Positions 1 to 11,700 of a stretch of DNA of 64,000 bases are shown here, in pieces. This DNA comes from Saccopteryx bilineata. Its lineage: Eukaryota; Chordata; Mammalia; Chiroptera; Emballonuridae. Location of the stretch: the NCBI RefSeq assembly GCF_036850765.1, contig NC_089493.1:167071140-167135139 (forward strand). The letters are read 5' to 3'. The position numbers and the translations under genes are program-made. Under the pieces are notes generated by a model. That model had not been told where the DNA came from and searched no databases. It saw nothing but the letters and a program-made list of their open reading frames with translations. The stretch's first letter is position 1; every line of letters starts with the position of its first letter.

Positions 1-31
1 CGTTTACATCTCTGGCTTCCAAATCTTGTTT

Positions 32-37
32 TTTATT
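32..37 (-). terminator. Probable ARAP3 polyadenylation signal
   Basis: Reading the minus strand, AATAAA lies about 710 nt after the ARAP3 stop. It is the only canonical hexamer I noticed between the stop and the window edge outside the inserted hAT. Confidence 0.65.
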
Positions 38-323
38 TAATGCAGTAAAACTGTTCTTTTCAAACCCCAAATCTCTTACTGAACTGTAACATATCAAATA
101 TATCACGTAGAAGTTGCCCTTGTTGAGGAAAAATATATAGGGCTTACAGCTCTGAAAAACAGTTTGATGTTCACCATTCTTCCTTATTTCAGTTACTCCA
201 TAGTACAGACAAGTGAGCAGAGGCCCAGAGAGGGGCTATGACCTGCCTCTCTCAGGGCAGGTCACAGGCTCGGGAGCCTGCATTTCCTGAGCTACGTCCA
301 CAGCACCACGCTAGATTCTAGAG

Positions 324-646
324 CAGGGGTCGGGAACCTATGGCTCGTGAGCCAGATGTGGCTATTTTGATGGCTGCATCTGGCTCGCAGACAAATCTTT
401 AATTAAAAAAATAACAACGTTAAAAATATAAAACATTCTCATGTATTACAATCCATTCATTTCCTACCGCTCATGTTCATGGTTGCGGGTGGCTGGAGCC
501 AATCACAACTGTCCTCCGGGACAACACCACAAATTTTTATTGGATAATGCGTAAGGTACACGGGTCGTTGTATGGCTCTCACAGAATTACATTTTAAAAT
601 ATGTGGCGTTCTTGGCTCTCTCAGCCAAAAAGGTTCCCGACCCCTG
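324..646. mobile_element. Short non-autonomous hAT transposon in the ARAP3 3' UTR
   Basis: The 323-bp element has inverted ends CAGGGGTCGGGAACC and GGTTCCCGACCCCTG and is flanked by a perfect 8-bp duplication TTCTAGAG (316-323 and 647-654). Ends of this form with an 8-bp duplication define the hAT superfamily. It carries no transposase. The perfect duplication and perfectly matched outer ends suggest a young copy. Confidence 0.93.
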
Positions 647-744
647 TTCTAGAGTCTTTTCAGCCAGGGCAGAGGAAGTTCCCAATAGTGTGTGCTGAGG
701 CAAGAGCTTGGGTCTTTTGGTTACCTACTCTCTCAGACTGCTGG

Positions 745-1218
745 TCATGTGAGGGGCTGGCTGGAGGGTAGGCTGGAGCAAGGAGGTGGGGTGGGGAAGC
801 CAGGTGCCTGTGTTGGATGGCTGTTGGGGCTCGGAGGCTCAGGGCTGGAGGGCTGGGAAGGGCTGCCCAGGTCGATAGTGCTTTCTCCCTTCCTCAGGAT
901 GAGGCTGCTGAGCTCCTGGAGCAGCTGCTCTTCCAGTGATGCAGGTACCTGGGAACGGTTCTTTGAATGGGGACCCGGAGGGGGCTCGGGTGGCCTCTCC
1001 TCCCGGCCTGCCTTAGAGAGAAGGGGTTGATCAGAGGACTTCTGGCTTGCAAGAGGGGTCTCTGACTTGGCTGCCTGCTCCCTCATGGTGGAGAAGGAGG
1101 TGGAGGTGTCCTTGGTCAGCTCCGGGAAGGCCCCCACTTCCTCGTACACTGGCTCCTCATACACAGTCTCCTGCAGTTCCTCTTGCTCCTCCACAGACCC
1201 CTGGGATGACTTCATCGG
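745..1218 (-). CDS. ARAP3: ARAP3 last coding exon: phosphotyrosine pair and proline-rich tail
   Basis: This exon encodes residues 1382-1538 and the TGA stop at 745-747. It begins PMKSSQGSVEEQEE and holds the repeated motif VYEEPVYEEVG. Its tyrosines (about Y1401 and Y1406) correspond to the pair in human ARAP3 reported as Src-family kinase targets. The remainder is proline- and serine-rich (EERPPEPPPGP, SSPEPPSPN, PTPPP), with a short helix EEQLLQELSSLILRKGE. No folded domain is visible. Confidence 0.95.
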   Translation of the reverse strand, partial: PMKSSQGSVEEQEELQETVYEEPVYEEVGAFPELTKDTSTSFSTMREQAAKSETPLASQKSSDQPLLSKAGREERPPEPPPGPHSKNRSQVPASLEEQLLQELSSLILRKGESTIDLGSPSQPSSPEPPSPNSHPTQAPGFPTPPPCSSLPSSQPLT

Positions 1219-4200
1219 CTGGATGGGAATGGGTTGGCAGGAGGCAGAGTTAGAGTTACCAGAGTATTTATCACTATCATTTATGGAGCTCTTGTTCTCA
1301 GCCAAATGCTGAATACTTCGAAGATATGGTATCAGAACAACTGTGTATGATGGGCGACACTAAAGGTGAGCGAACTGAGGTATATAGGGGTTAAGTTGTG
1401 AAATGGTAGAGCTGAGACTTGAAGCCGGGTCTCTCCAAAGAGCATTCATCTACCAGGGGTACCCAAACTTTTTACACAGGGGGCCAGTTCACTGTCCCTC
1501 AGACCATGGAGGGCTGGACTATAAAAAAAACTATGAACAGCCTGACCTGTGGTGGCGCAGTGGATAAAGCGTCGACCTGGAAATGCTGAGGTCGCCAGTT
1601 CGAAACCCTGGGCTTGCCTGGTCAAGGCACATATGGGAGTTGATGCTTCCAGCTCCTCCCCCCTTCTCTCTCTCTGTCTCTCCTCTCTCTCTCTCTCTCT
1701 CTTTCTCTCCCCCTCTCCTCTCTAAAATGAATAAATAAAAAAAAATTTTAAAAAAACTGAACAAATCCCTGTGCACACTGCACATATCTTATTTTAAAGT
1801 AAAAAAACAAAACGGGAACAAATACAATATTTAAAATAAAGAACAAGTAAATTTAAATCAACAAACTGACCAGTATTTCAATGGGAACTATGGGCCTGCT
1901 TTTGGCTAATGAGATGGTCAATGTCCAGTTCCATATTTGTCACTGCTAGCTGTAACAAGTCATTGACACGCTTCTGGAGCTGTGACGCACTGGAAGTAGT
2001 ACTGTATATGAGCGGTGCTGCCACATACAGTACTCCAGGAGCATCCGCATCCTGTACTCCTCTCACTGACCACCAATGACAGAGGTGCCCCTTCCGGAAG
2101 TGCAGTGGGGGCTGGATAAATGGCCTCAGGGGGCCGCATGCAGCCCGCGGGCTATAGTTTGGGGACCCCTGATCTAGCCACTTTCTTGCTGTTTCTCAGA
2201 TCTGTAACCACTTCCCCCTTTCCTCACCACATTTTACCATCTTTCATTTTCTTCACTTATTCTGGCCCCAGCACTCTCTCACTCACTCTTTTTCTCTCTT
2301 ACACATAAACTGAGGACCTGCAGCAGGACAGGGACAGAGAGCACACCTGCTTGGGCAGCACAGAGAGAGCACACAGCTGGAGCAGGCACAGTACTCACAA
2401 AGAACATGGACAGGGTCCTCCGATTGTGAAGTCGCCTCTGGGCACAGGTGGGGTAGGGATGCGGGGAGAGAAAGACACAGAGACACAGTGAGGCCTGGCA
2501 TCAGGAGGTGGAAAGTGGGGCGCAGAGAAGGCAGAGGGAGGACACCAGGCTGGCAGGTGCACCACTCCCTCTGTAGTGTGGCAAGGGGCACGGGCAGGGA
2601 TCAGGAAGGGGTTGAAGTGGGCTGGGCCCTCACCAGGGTCTGATTGGCAGAGAGGAGGGTGGCCCCACTGTCATCCCCATGGATGGGTAGCAAAGGCATG
2701 GTGCCAAACTTCTGACGGGCAATGTCAGAGGAGGAACGGCGTCGTAAGACCACTGGCTGCTGCTGGTCATCATGCTGGAGGGAGGGGGAGAGGTTGGCAT
2801 GGGAGGTACTGAGGAGTAGAGCTGGAACCACAGACCAGACCTAGCCCTCTGCTCTCTCCTTCCCCTCACCTGGGCTTTGAGGATGCTGGTGGTCCAGTCC
2901 CACATCTCATCCTCATCCGTGCAGGACAGGTAGCTGGGGCGATAAGAGGGGAATATAGGGGGAAGAAAGAGGCCACAGCTATAGGGATGGACAACAGGAA
3001 AAGCGAGGAGATGAAGGACAGGGAGCAGGCTGGACCAGAGGAGAAGCTAGGCTGGAAGGTACTCACAGGTGCATCTTCTCTAGTATCAATGTGAAGCCCC
3101 ACCTGGGAGGCAAAAGAGAACAGTGATGGGGCGATCAGAAAGACAAAGAGGGATGGTAGCAGGGAGGCCCTAGAAGTGTGGGCTGGGGAAGAAAACTCAC
3201 GGTGTTGGAGGCTTTAACTTCTTGCGGATCCCCAGGTAAACCTTGGCACCTTCCAAAGGCCATTCCCGTTCTGGTTTAGAGCTCTGCGAACACGGACGGA
3301 GTCAGTGAGATTCACAGGTTAGAGAAGGACCACTCTTCATGAGGCTGAGAAGTCATGGAAGCATTGGGTGTGTGATCACAGGGGCAAAGGGCCAGGGAAT
3401 CAGTGAGATTGACAAGACTCTGAGCTGTGAAGTGAGAGGGTCAGTGCGGTCATGGCTCCTCCCACACGGCCACCCAGGGTTCCTCCTGATAGCTCCAGGG
3501 CCCCACCTTCTTCTCCTTGAGCAGTAATAAGCAGCGACCACGAACCAGAAAGAACCTCTCCTGGAAGCGGTTTCCCAGGAAGCGGGGTGGTTCCTCTCGA
3601 CACCGCAAGAGCCCCACCCTTGGGCTCTCCCGCCGGACACCTGGGTACAAATGGGCAGTACTAGGTGGGGGGCCCTGGAAGAGAGGCCTAGAGGTGCTAG
3701 GCTGAGGAAGGAGGCTCACCTGTAAAGAGGCAGCTGGCCTGGGCCAGGGAGACTTTTCTCAAGAGCAAGGAGGCCGAGCAGGGCTCTGGGAGCTGGCACC
3801 ATTGTAAGGCCTGCTCCAGGACCCTTTCCTTGGGGTGCAGTGGCCGCTCTAAAGAACAAGGTGGGGGTGGGTATCAACCAGAATATCCATCCATGGCCTG
3901 GATTCCCCAAATCCTTTTTTTTTTTTTCAATTTTTACTTATTGATTTGAGAGAGAAAGTAACAGAGAGAGTGAGAGAGAGACAGGAACATCAATCTGTTC
4001 CTGCAAGTGCCCTGACCAGAGATGCAACCAGCAACCTCTGTGCTTGGAGATGATGCTCTAACCAACTGAGCTATCCAGCCAGGGCCCCAACTCCTTTCCT
4101 ACTAGTAACTCATTCATTCGTCTATTCCACCAGCCAGCTACAGACAATTGTGTTAGCGCTGACTCTACCTCTGCCAGGCCCAGTGCTAGCCTGGGTTGCA

Positions 4201-7200
4201 GTGGTGAGCGTGAAACACACCACCTGCCTTCACAAAGCCCACAGCCTAGTGAGTGGGCAGACAGCAAACAAAACAATGAAAGACAAATAATTATTTTGAA
4301 AGAAACAATAAGAAGCTGAAAGAGAGTAACAGGGCAGCTACTGAGAGACGGTGATCAGGCAAGGCTTTTTGGAGGGACCATTTGTAGATGAGACTCAGAG
4401 GCCTGAAGGATTAGGAAGAAGAAATCATGTTAATATCAGAGAGAAGATATTAGTCATGACAAAATGCCTGAGTCAGGAAAGATGTGTTTGAGGAACTAAA
4501 TGACCAGTGTGGCTGGAACAAAGAGAATAGCATGAGTTTTGTGACATCAGGTCTGAGAAATAAACAAGGGCCAGACACTCGGGATCTTATGGACCACAAT
4601 AAGTAACTTGCATTTTAAGTCCAATGGCATTTTATTTTAAGTTCAACGAGAAGCCATTGGAAGGTTTTGTTTTGTTTTGTTCTTATTAAGTGAGGAGCGG
4701 GGAGGCAGAGAGACAGACTCCTATATGTGCCCCAACCAGGATCCACCTGGCAAGCCCCCTACCCAGTGATGTCTGCCCATCTGGGGTGTGGCTCTGTTGC
4801 TCAGCAATCAAGCTATTTTAGTTCCTGAGGTGAGGCCACAGAGCCATCCTCAGCGCCAGGGTCAACTTGCTTGAATAGTTTGAGCCATGGCTGCAGAAGG
4901 GGAAAAGAGAGAGAGAGAAAGGAGGGAGAGGTAGAGAAGCAGATGGTCGCTTCTCCTGTGTGCCCTGACTGGGAATCAAATCCAGGACTTCCACATGCCG
5001 GGCTGATGCTCTATTGCTAAGCCAACCAGCCAGGGCCCATTGGAAGGTTTTAACCATGGGAATGGCATGATCTGATTGATTTATGCTTGAAATGCTCATT
5101 TGGCTGCTGTGCAAACAATGGATTGTCAGGAAGCAAGAATGGAATACTGGCCAGCTATTTACTTTCTGGAAATGTTCATTTTAGAGGTTAATGTTGGGGA
5201 GCAGAAAAATAATCGTGACTTTGGTCAGGGTGGTGACAATGGTGGAGATGGAGAGAGTGATAGATTTGAATAGAATCTACAGAACTAGTCGGTTGGGTCC
5301 AGTATAAAGATGAAGGGAAGGGAGGAGCCCCAGAGCACTTCCAAGTAAGTGTCTGGCCTTGATTACTGGGTGAATGGCGGTGCCACCAACTGAGTTAGGG
5401 AAAACTAGAAAGTGGCCTGGACCTTTTGTTAGGGGAGGGGGTTGGGAATTGAGTGTGGCCTTAGACATTTTACATTAAGAGGCTTATGAGAAGTACAAAC
5501 AGAAATGCCAAGTAGACAGTTGGACATGTGAGTCTGGAGCTCAGAGAAGTCTGGTAGGAAGATAAAAATTGGGGGACCAGCTTATTAGTAGCATTTCAGC
5601 CATGGGAATGAATGAACTCATCCATAAGAGATATGCAGACAGAGAAAGGAAAGGGATCCAGGATTTGGAGTCTGGGCAAAGGAGGCAGAAAAGTCCCCTT
5701 CAGGATGGAAGGGAAACCAAGGGTTTGTGGGGTCCACAAGAACCAAGAGAGTAGAGAGATTGAGAAAGAGGGAGTGGCCAGCTGTGCAGACTGTCCCTTC
5801 ACGTGCGTGACAAAGTGTCTGCTGTATTTGGAACACAGAAGTCGTTGTGTTCCCCCTCACCACACACGCACACACATGGTTATACTCACCAAGCTCCCCA
5901 TGCTCGAGAATCTCAAACGTCACCCACAAGTCAGTCCCAGCTGCTGTCCCCCGCATCTCCAGTACCTGGTTTGTCAGCTCCTCAGCAGTCAGTGTTGGGG
6001 ACACCTGGGGTCAGGGCAAAAGCAGAGGACCCTTGCTGGTCAGGCCATTGCTCCTGTCCCCCGTCATCCTTTCACCTCCCCTTCTGTTCCTTTAGAACTG
6101 ACCTTCAGGGTGACACAGCTGTCTGGGAGCTGTTGCTCTATATAAACCTCCATGATGAGGTCTCCAGCCTGGGACAGCTGAGGGGAGGGGGAGAGAAGTC
6201 AGGAGGACACAGAAGATGTAAAGAATCCAGGCCAGAGGACTCCTCATGTGGCCTCATAATCATGTCCTCCTCCCCGCCTCCCAGTCTCCTCCCAACCTTA
6301 CTCCCAACATGGCTCAGGCCCTTAACAGGAAGAACTCGAGGTGGGACCACATCCCTCAGGCTGCACAGGTGCTTCCTGGGACAGCGCAGCACCGTGCTTG
6401 GGAGGACGGGTTTGGAGTCAGGCTGTCTGGGTTCAAACTCTGCCACTCACTATTGTATAACTTCGATTAAGTAACCCTCCAAGCTTCAGTTTCTTTATTT
6501 GAAAAATGGGACTCCCTACTTCATGGAGCTGTGTAATGCTGTGGGAATTATAGGGGCCTGGGATAGAATAAGTCCTCAGCTGTTTACTACAGCATTTGTT
6601 ATTATTCTTCTCACCTCTGTATCTAACTTAGCTAACTCTTCCTTGGGTCTCTTATGTGTGAAATACTTCTGCCACTATTTTATAATGGAGAATCTTCAGA
6701 GGAATGAATGAAACAAATTTGAAACCAAACCCCCTCCCCAAAGCACTCCCTTCTTGGGTTTTCCCTATGTCCAGAAGGAGAAGGTCGGCATCTTCCCATG
6801 ATGGCCCACTCAGGAGCCAAATTACCTGCACATCCTTCCAGGTGGTGATAAGACTGACCTCCAAGTCAATCTGAGCTACCTGATCAGAGTCGATCTGTAC
6901 AACAGGCAAAGGGAGGTGTGTGTTGGGGGTGGGTGGGATAATGGGAAAGAAGAGGAGCAGGGAGAGATGTACATGACCTGAGAACGTGTATGAGAGGATT
7001 AGAGGCTGGAAGAGCTAACCAACTGGGGAAGGATGTTAGGAGTAAGGTTATGGGTGAGAGGGGCCCAGGGCTCTGGGAGGTGGTTCCTGATGCTGTGGGC
7101 TTTCAGAGAGCTGGGGGCTTGTTAGGGTGCACAGGGTCCAGCATTCAGGAATAGGGGCTGTGGCAGGGGTTGAGAGAGCTTACATCAAAGACAGAGACGT

Positions 7201-8671
7201 AGCCATCGATGAGTTCCTGCAGTATCCGCACCTCATGCTCGCCACGCCCATCTGTCTGGAACACACTGGGTGCAAACAGCAGGGCCAGGTTCCGCGTGCA
7301 CATCTGGTTTAGAGCCGCACACTTCTGCACCCTGCAGAGGTGCGTGAGGGTCGTGAGGGATGCAGTTTGTGCTCATGCATTTGTCAACACATCTATTCAT
7401 TCAGCACACACTTATTGAGTCCCTACTGTATGCAGGCCCTAGGCTAAATACTTGGGATACAACAGTGAATAAGACACAATCCTGGACTCAAGGAGCTCCT
7501 GATCCAGGGCGGAGATAGACAAGGAATGGGTGATTATAAATATAGTTGGCGTCAGCAAACTTTTTATGTAAAGTCAACAGTTGGTGAATGTTTTAGGTTT
7601 GTGGACCATACAGTCTTATCACAACTCCTGAGCTCTGCTGTTGTTGTGTGAAGGGAGCCATCGAAAATATATAAATGAAGGACATGGCTTTACACTTTAT
7701 GTACAGAACTGAATTAACAAAACAGGCAGAGAGCTAGATTTGGCCCAGAGGTCATAATTGGCCAGTCCCTGTTATATAGTATAATTAGTAAAATCTAGCT
7801 GGAATTCACCTCAGAATCTTTTAAAGATCTGTTACCCCAATAAACTGGTGAAGATAGATCAGCATTTTATTTTTTAATTTTACTCTTTTGTCTCCTACAT
7901 CTAATTCTTTGCCTGGCATAGAATAATAAAACCAAACAACATTGACTGTTCACCATTCTTTATTTTTAAATTTTAAAAAAATTTATTGATTTTAGCAAGA
8001 GGGAAAGAGAGACAGACAGACAGAAAAGTCAATCTGTTCCTGTATGTGCCCTGACTGAGGATCGAACCTGCAACCTCTGCATTCTCAGGATGATACTCTA
8101 TCTGGCCAGGGCTTCACTGCTCACCATTTCTAAATGCTTACTACATACATTGCAGCTGCTGTAGTTTAGAATTTTACAAGGATTAGGAACAAAACAGAAA
8201 CAGAGGCAGGCTCACAGGGAACAGACAACTGTCAGAGGGAAGGGGGAAAGATGGGACAGGATCAAAAAAGGTGAAGGGATTAGCCAAATTATATACATAA
8301 CACATAGACACAAACAACAGGGTAGCAATTCCATAGATACAGACAACAGGGTAGCAATTCCTTCCCAGAGGGAAAGGGGGGATGGAGGGGGGGAGGGGGG
8401 CAAAGGGGTGAAACGGGGTGGAATGAGACTTTGCATGGGCATGGGGGAGAACGATGGGTGGGTAGAGAGTGTTATATTGAGTGGGACACTTGAAACCATG
8501 TCAATACAATATATTAAAAATTAAAATAGCCTGACCCGCGGTGGCGCAGTGGATAAAGCGTCAACCTGGAAATGCTGAGGTCGCCGGTTCGAAACCCTGG
8601 GCTTGCCTGGTCAAGGCACATATGGGAGTCGATGCTTCCAGCTCCTCCCCCCTTCTCTCTCTCTGTCTCTC

Positions 8672-8702
<31 letters not shown>

Positions 8703-11700
8703 CCTCTCTTCTCTAAAAAAAAAAAAAGAATAAATTAAAAAAAATTAAAATAAAAAAAACAATTTTATAAGGATCATCTCACTTAACTCTCATATCACCA
8801 ATGAGATGGATACTATTTGTTACATTATTTTTCTTTTACAAATGAGGAAACTGAGGCTTAGGTCTATCTGACTCCACAATCCACACTGAACCTGGATTGT
8901 GGGATACCTTCGCTGAACAGCTGTCCATGGGATGAATGAATATAAGTGACGGGGTGGGCAGAAGTGAGGAAGGGTCAGTGAGGGGGCTTGTCAGGGGTCT
9001 GCCATACTGACCGATAGAGATGCCCGATGAGGGTGGCCAGTGTACGGCGGTTGACCCTCGGCAGGCAGTCAATGACTTCTTTGTATTTCTCCAAGCGCTG
9101 ATTCTTCTGGGGCAGCTCTGGGATGGAATGGGGGAGGGTTGGAGAGGATCAGGGAAGGGAGAGAGGCGGGATTTTAGAGAAACCAATCCAGGATGGATGT
9201 GTTTCTGCCCCCTTCCCACCTGGCCCTGAGCTGAGTCCCTGGGTAATCCTCCAGTGGGGGGAGTGCTAGGGTTGGGGGGTGCCCGATTCCACAAGAGAGC
9301 CTCAGGGATTCTGGTGGGTGGGTGGAATTCCTGGTTGCTCCCTGGTTGCCTGTGAGAAGTTCTTAGGGGTCTTGGGAGTACCAGCGGCCTCCCTCCAGCG
9401 AGGCAGCATCCGGGCAGAGGTCACAGGATCATCAAGCTCTCGAAAGAAGCGTTTGAGTGTGTCCGTGACATCCTCCACAAAGTGCTCTCCTGGTCGGAGC
9501 TTCACTGACCGAGCATCCCGCCGGAACTCAGCCAGGAGCCGCAGGCTGCGGGCACGGGCACCCCCTTTCCGATATACGCCTTCCAGCCGGAGCCCTGAGA
9601 ACAGACAGCATCTCTGCTCACAACTGCCCAAAGACCCACCTCCACCCACAGCATCCTACCCGTGACCCCCCTACATGGTATGTGGCTGTTGAGAGATCAC
9701 AGAGGAGGAAATCTGCCTCCATGGTCTTGCTTTTCAGCGCTCAGCTCAGTTCTCATCCTCAGAAAGTCCTTACCTAGCCATGCTACCACACATGGCAGCC
9801 CTATCACTCTCTATCTCCTCATCACTTTTATTTTTAAACAGTGCCCTCTGATATCACACAACAGGACCTAGTGATTTGAAGATTCCACATTTGCAAAGTC
9901 ATCTACTTGCTAAAATTTATTTGTAACCCCCAAATCAATACTAGTGGTACTTTTTCAGTCATTTGTGAACATGTGCAAGCGGAGAAAAATTTGAATTGCC
10001 TGTCGGACACATTCCCAGCTAAGTCTCATATAGTAAGCAAGTGTCTTTCTCATGGTTTATTTAGAGCCATGCTTTTTGCATTCTTGTGCTTTTCTTTTTG
10101 GTGGGTAATTTTGCTATTTAGAATGGCCCCCAATTGCAGTGCTAATGTGCTGTCTGGTATTGCTAAGTGCAAAAAGGCTATGGTGTGCCCTCTGGAGAAA
10201 ATAAGTGCGTCAGATAAGCTTCCTTCAGGCAGGGGATGTACAGGCAGATAAACAATACATATTAGCCTGACCAGGCGGTGGCGCAGTGGATAGAGTGTCG
10301 GACTGGGATGCGGAAGACCCAGGTTCGAGACTCCAAGGTCGCCAGCTTGAGCGCGGGCTCATCTGATTTGAGCAAAGGCTCACCAGCTTGAGCCCAAGGT
10401 CGCTGGCTCAAGCAAGGGGTTACTTGGTCTGCTGAAGGCCCGCGGTCAAGGCACATATGAGAAAGCAATCAATGAACAACTAAGGTGTTGCAACGGGCAA
10501 CGAAAAACTAATGATTGATGCTTCTCATCTCTCTGTTCCTGTCTGTCTGTCCCTGTCTATCCCTCTCTCTGACTCTGTTTCTGTAAAAATAATAATAATA
10601 AAAAATAACCTCTAGAAACAAAACAAAAAAAAAAACAAAACAATACATATTAAATGAAGTGTCTTTAAACAGAAACACGTAAAATAGGTCATGTATCGAT
10701 TGGTTGATGAAAATGCGACCAGTGGTTCTCAGGAACTTAACCCTGTATTTCCACTGGGACAATGATTCAGTATGCATTCATTCAGTGTTTGCAGTGACTC
10801 TATAGAATAGAACAACTTCGAATAATAGAACTGATTGTATTTGTTTTCTTATTCATTACCCATCTCTCCCACTAGTCTCTGAGCTTCATAGGACCTTCCC
10901 TGTTCACTGCCACATCCCTGTGTCTGGCATGTGGGGGCAGCTCAGCAAATAGCTGTTGAATAAGGAGTGGTGGAGCAGGAACGGTGGAGGAGTAGACACG
11001 AACACCCACTCTTTCTCCAGGGCTTTTTCATTGGGCCTCTTCACTCCTCCTTTGAACACAAGGGAGGTTGAGAAGGGGATAGGGGTCTAGTGAGTGGGGA
11101 AAGTCACAGCATAAGGCTACTGCCAATGCATAAAGAATGTCATTAGCCGCTGACTATCCACTGTCCTTGTTGTAAGCACAACTATTTGTAGGTTCTATAG
11201 GTTCATGGATGTGCTTTCCCCCTTTACTGCCCTCCTCAGTTTTCTGTGACTCTTCCTTCTCAAGAGTCCAGCCTTCTAATAGGGATTCACCCGGGAGATA
11301 GAGTCTACTTGGTCCCTACTTGGGCAGGAGAATAAAATCAGAGGTCAAAAGCTCCCAAAGAATTCTGGGAACCATTTGCATAGCTGATCTTTTGTGCCTG
11401 GAAAAACTCCCACAAAGAATACTTGTGTTCAAACCTTCAAGGACTGGCTGCACAGCTTGGCTCTGGCCTTGTAGCTGCCCCCTCTTTGTTCTCCATGACT
11501 CTACACCTCTAGTCACATTTCAGTGCCACTCTCTCCAGACCCACGCCTCAGAAACAGCTACCTTGGAGCACTTACTACCTGCTCGGTCCTGTGCTAAATG
11601 CTTTAAAGGTGCTATCCTACTATCACAACTATTCTGGAAAATAAGGACTGTTAGTTACCCCATTTTACAGATGAAGAACAGAGGCTGAGAAAGGCAAAGT

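Larger units (their letters stand above)
15..744 (-). other. ARAP3: ARAP3 3' untranslated region
   Basis: The region runs from the stop at 745 toward the left edge. The only good poly(A) signal is AATAAA on the minus strand (plus-strand tttatt at 32-37), so cleavage is expected near 10-20. About 330 of its roughly 730 bases are a hAT-type transposon and its target duplication (316-654). Without that insertion the length would be about 400 nt. Confidence 0.75.
8104..8890 (-). repeat. MIR interrupted by an L1 3' end and a SINE
   Basis: MIR sequence on the minus strand is present at 8114-8183 and resumes at 8775-8890 (AAATGAGGAAACTGAGGCTTAGG). The break is an insertion flanked by AATTTTACAAGGAT (8170-8183) and AATTTTATAAGGAT (8761-8774). 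Confidence 0.8.

Noticed and set aside
5803..6474. A 223-codon plus-strand open frame
   Set aside because: It is antisense to two ARAP3 exons and includes intron and MIR sequence, so it is a shadow frame.
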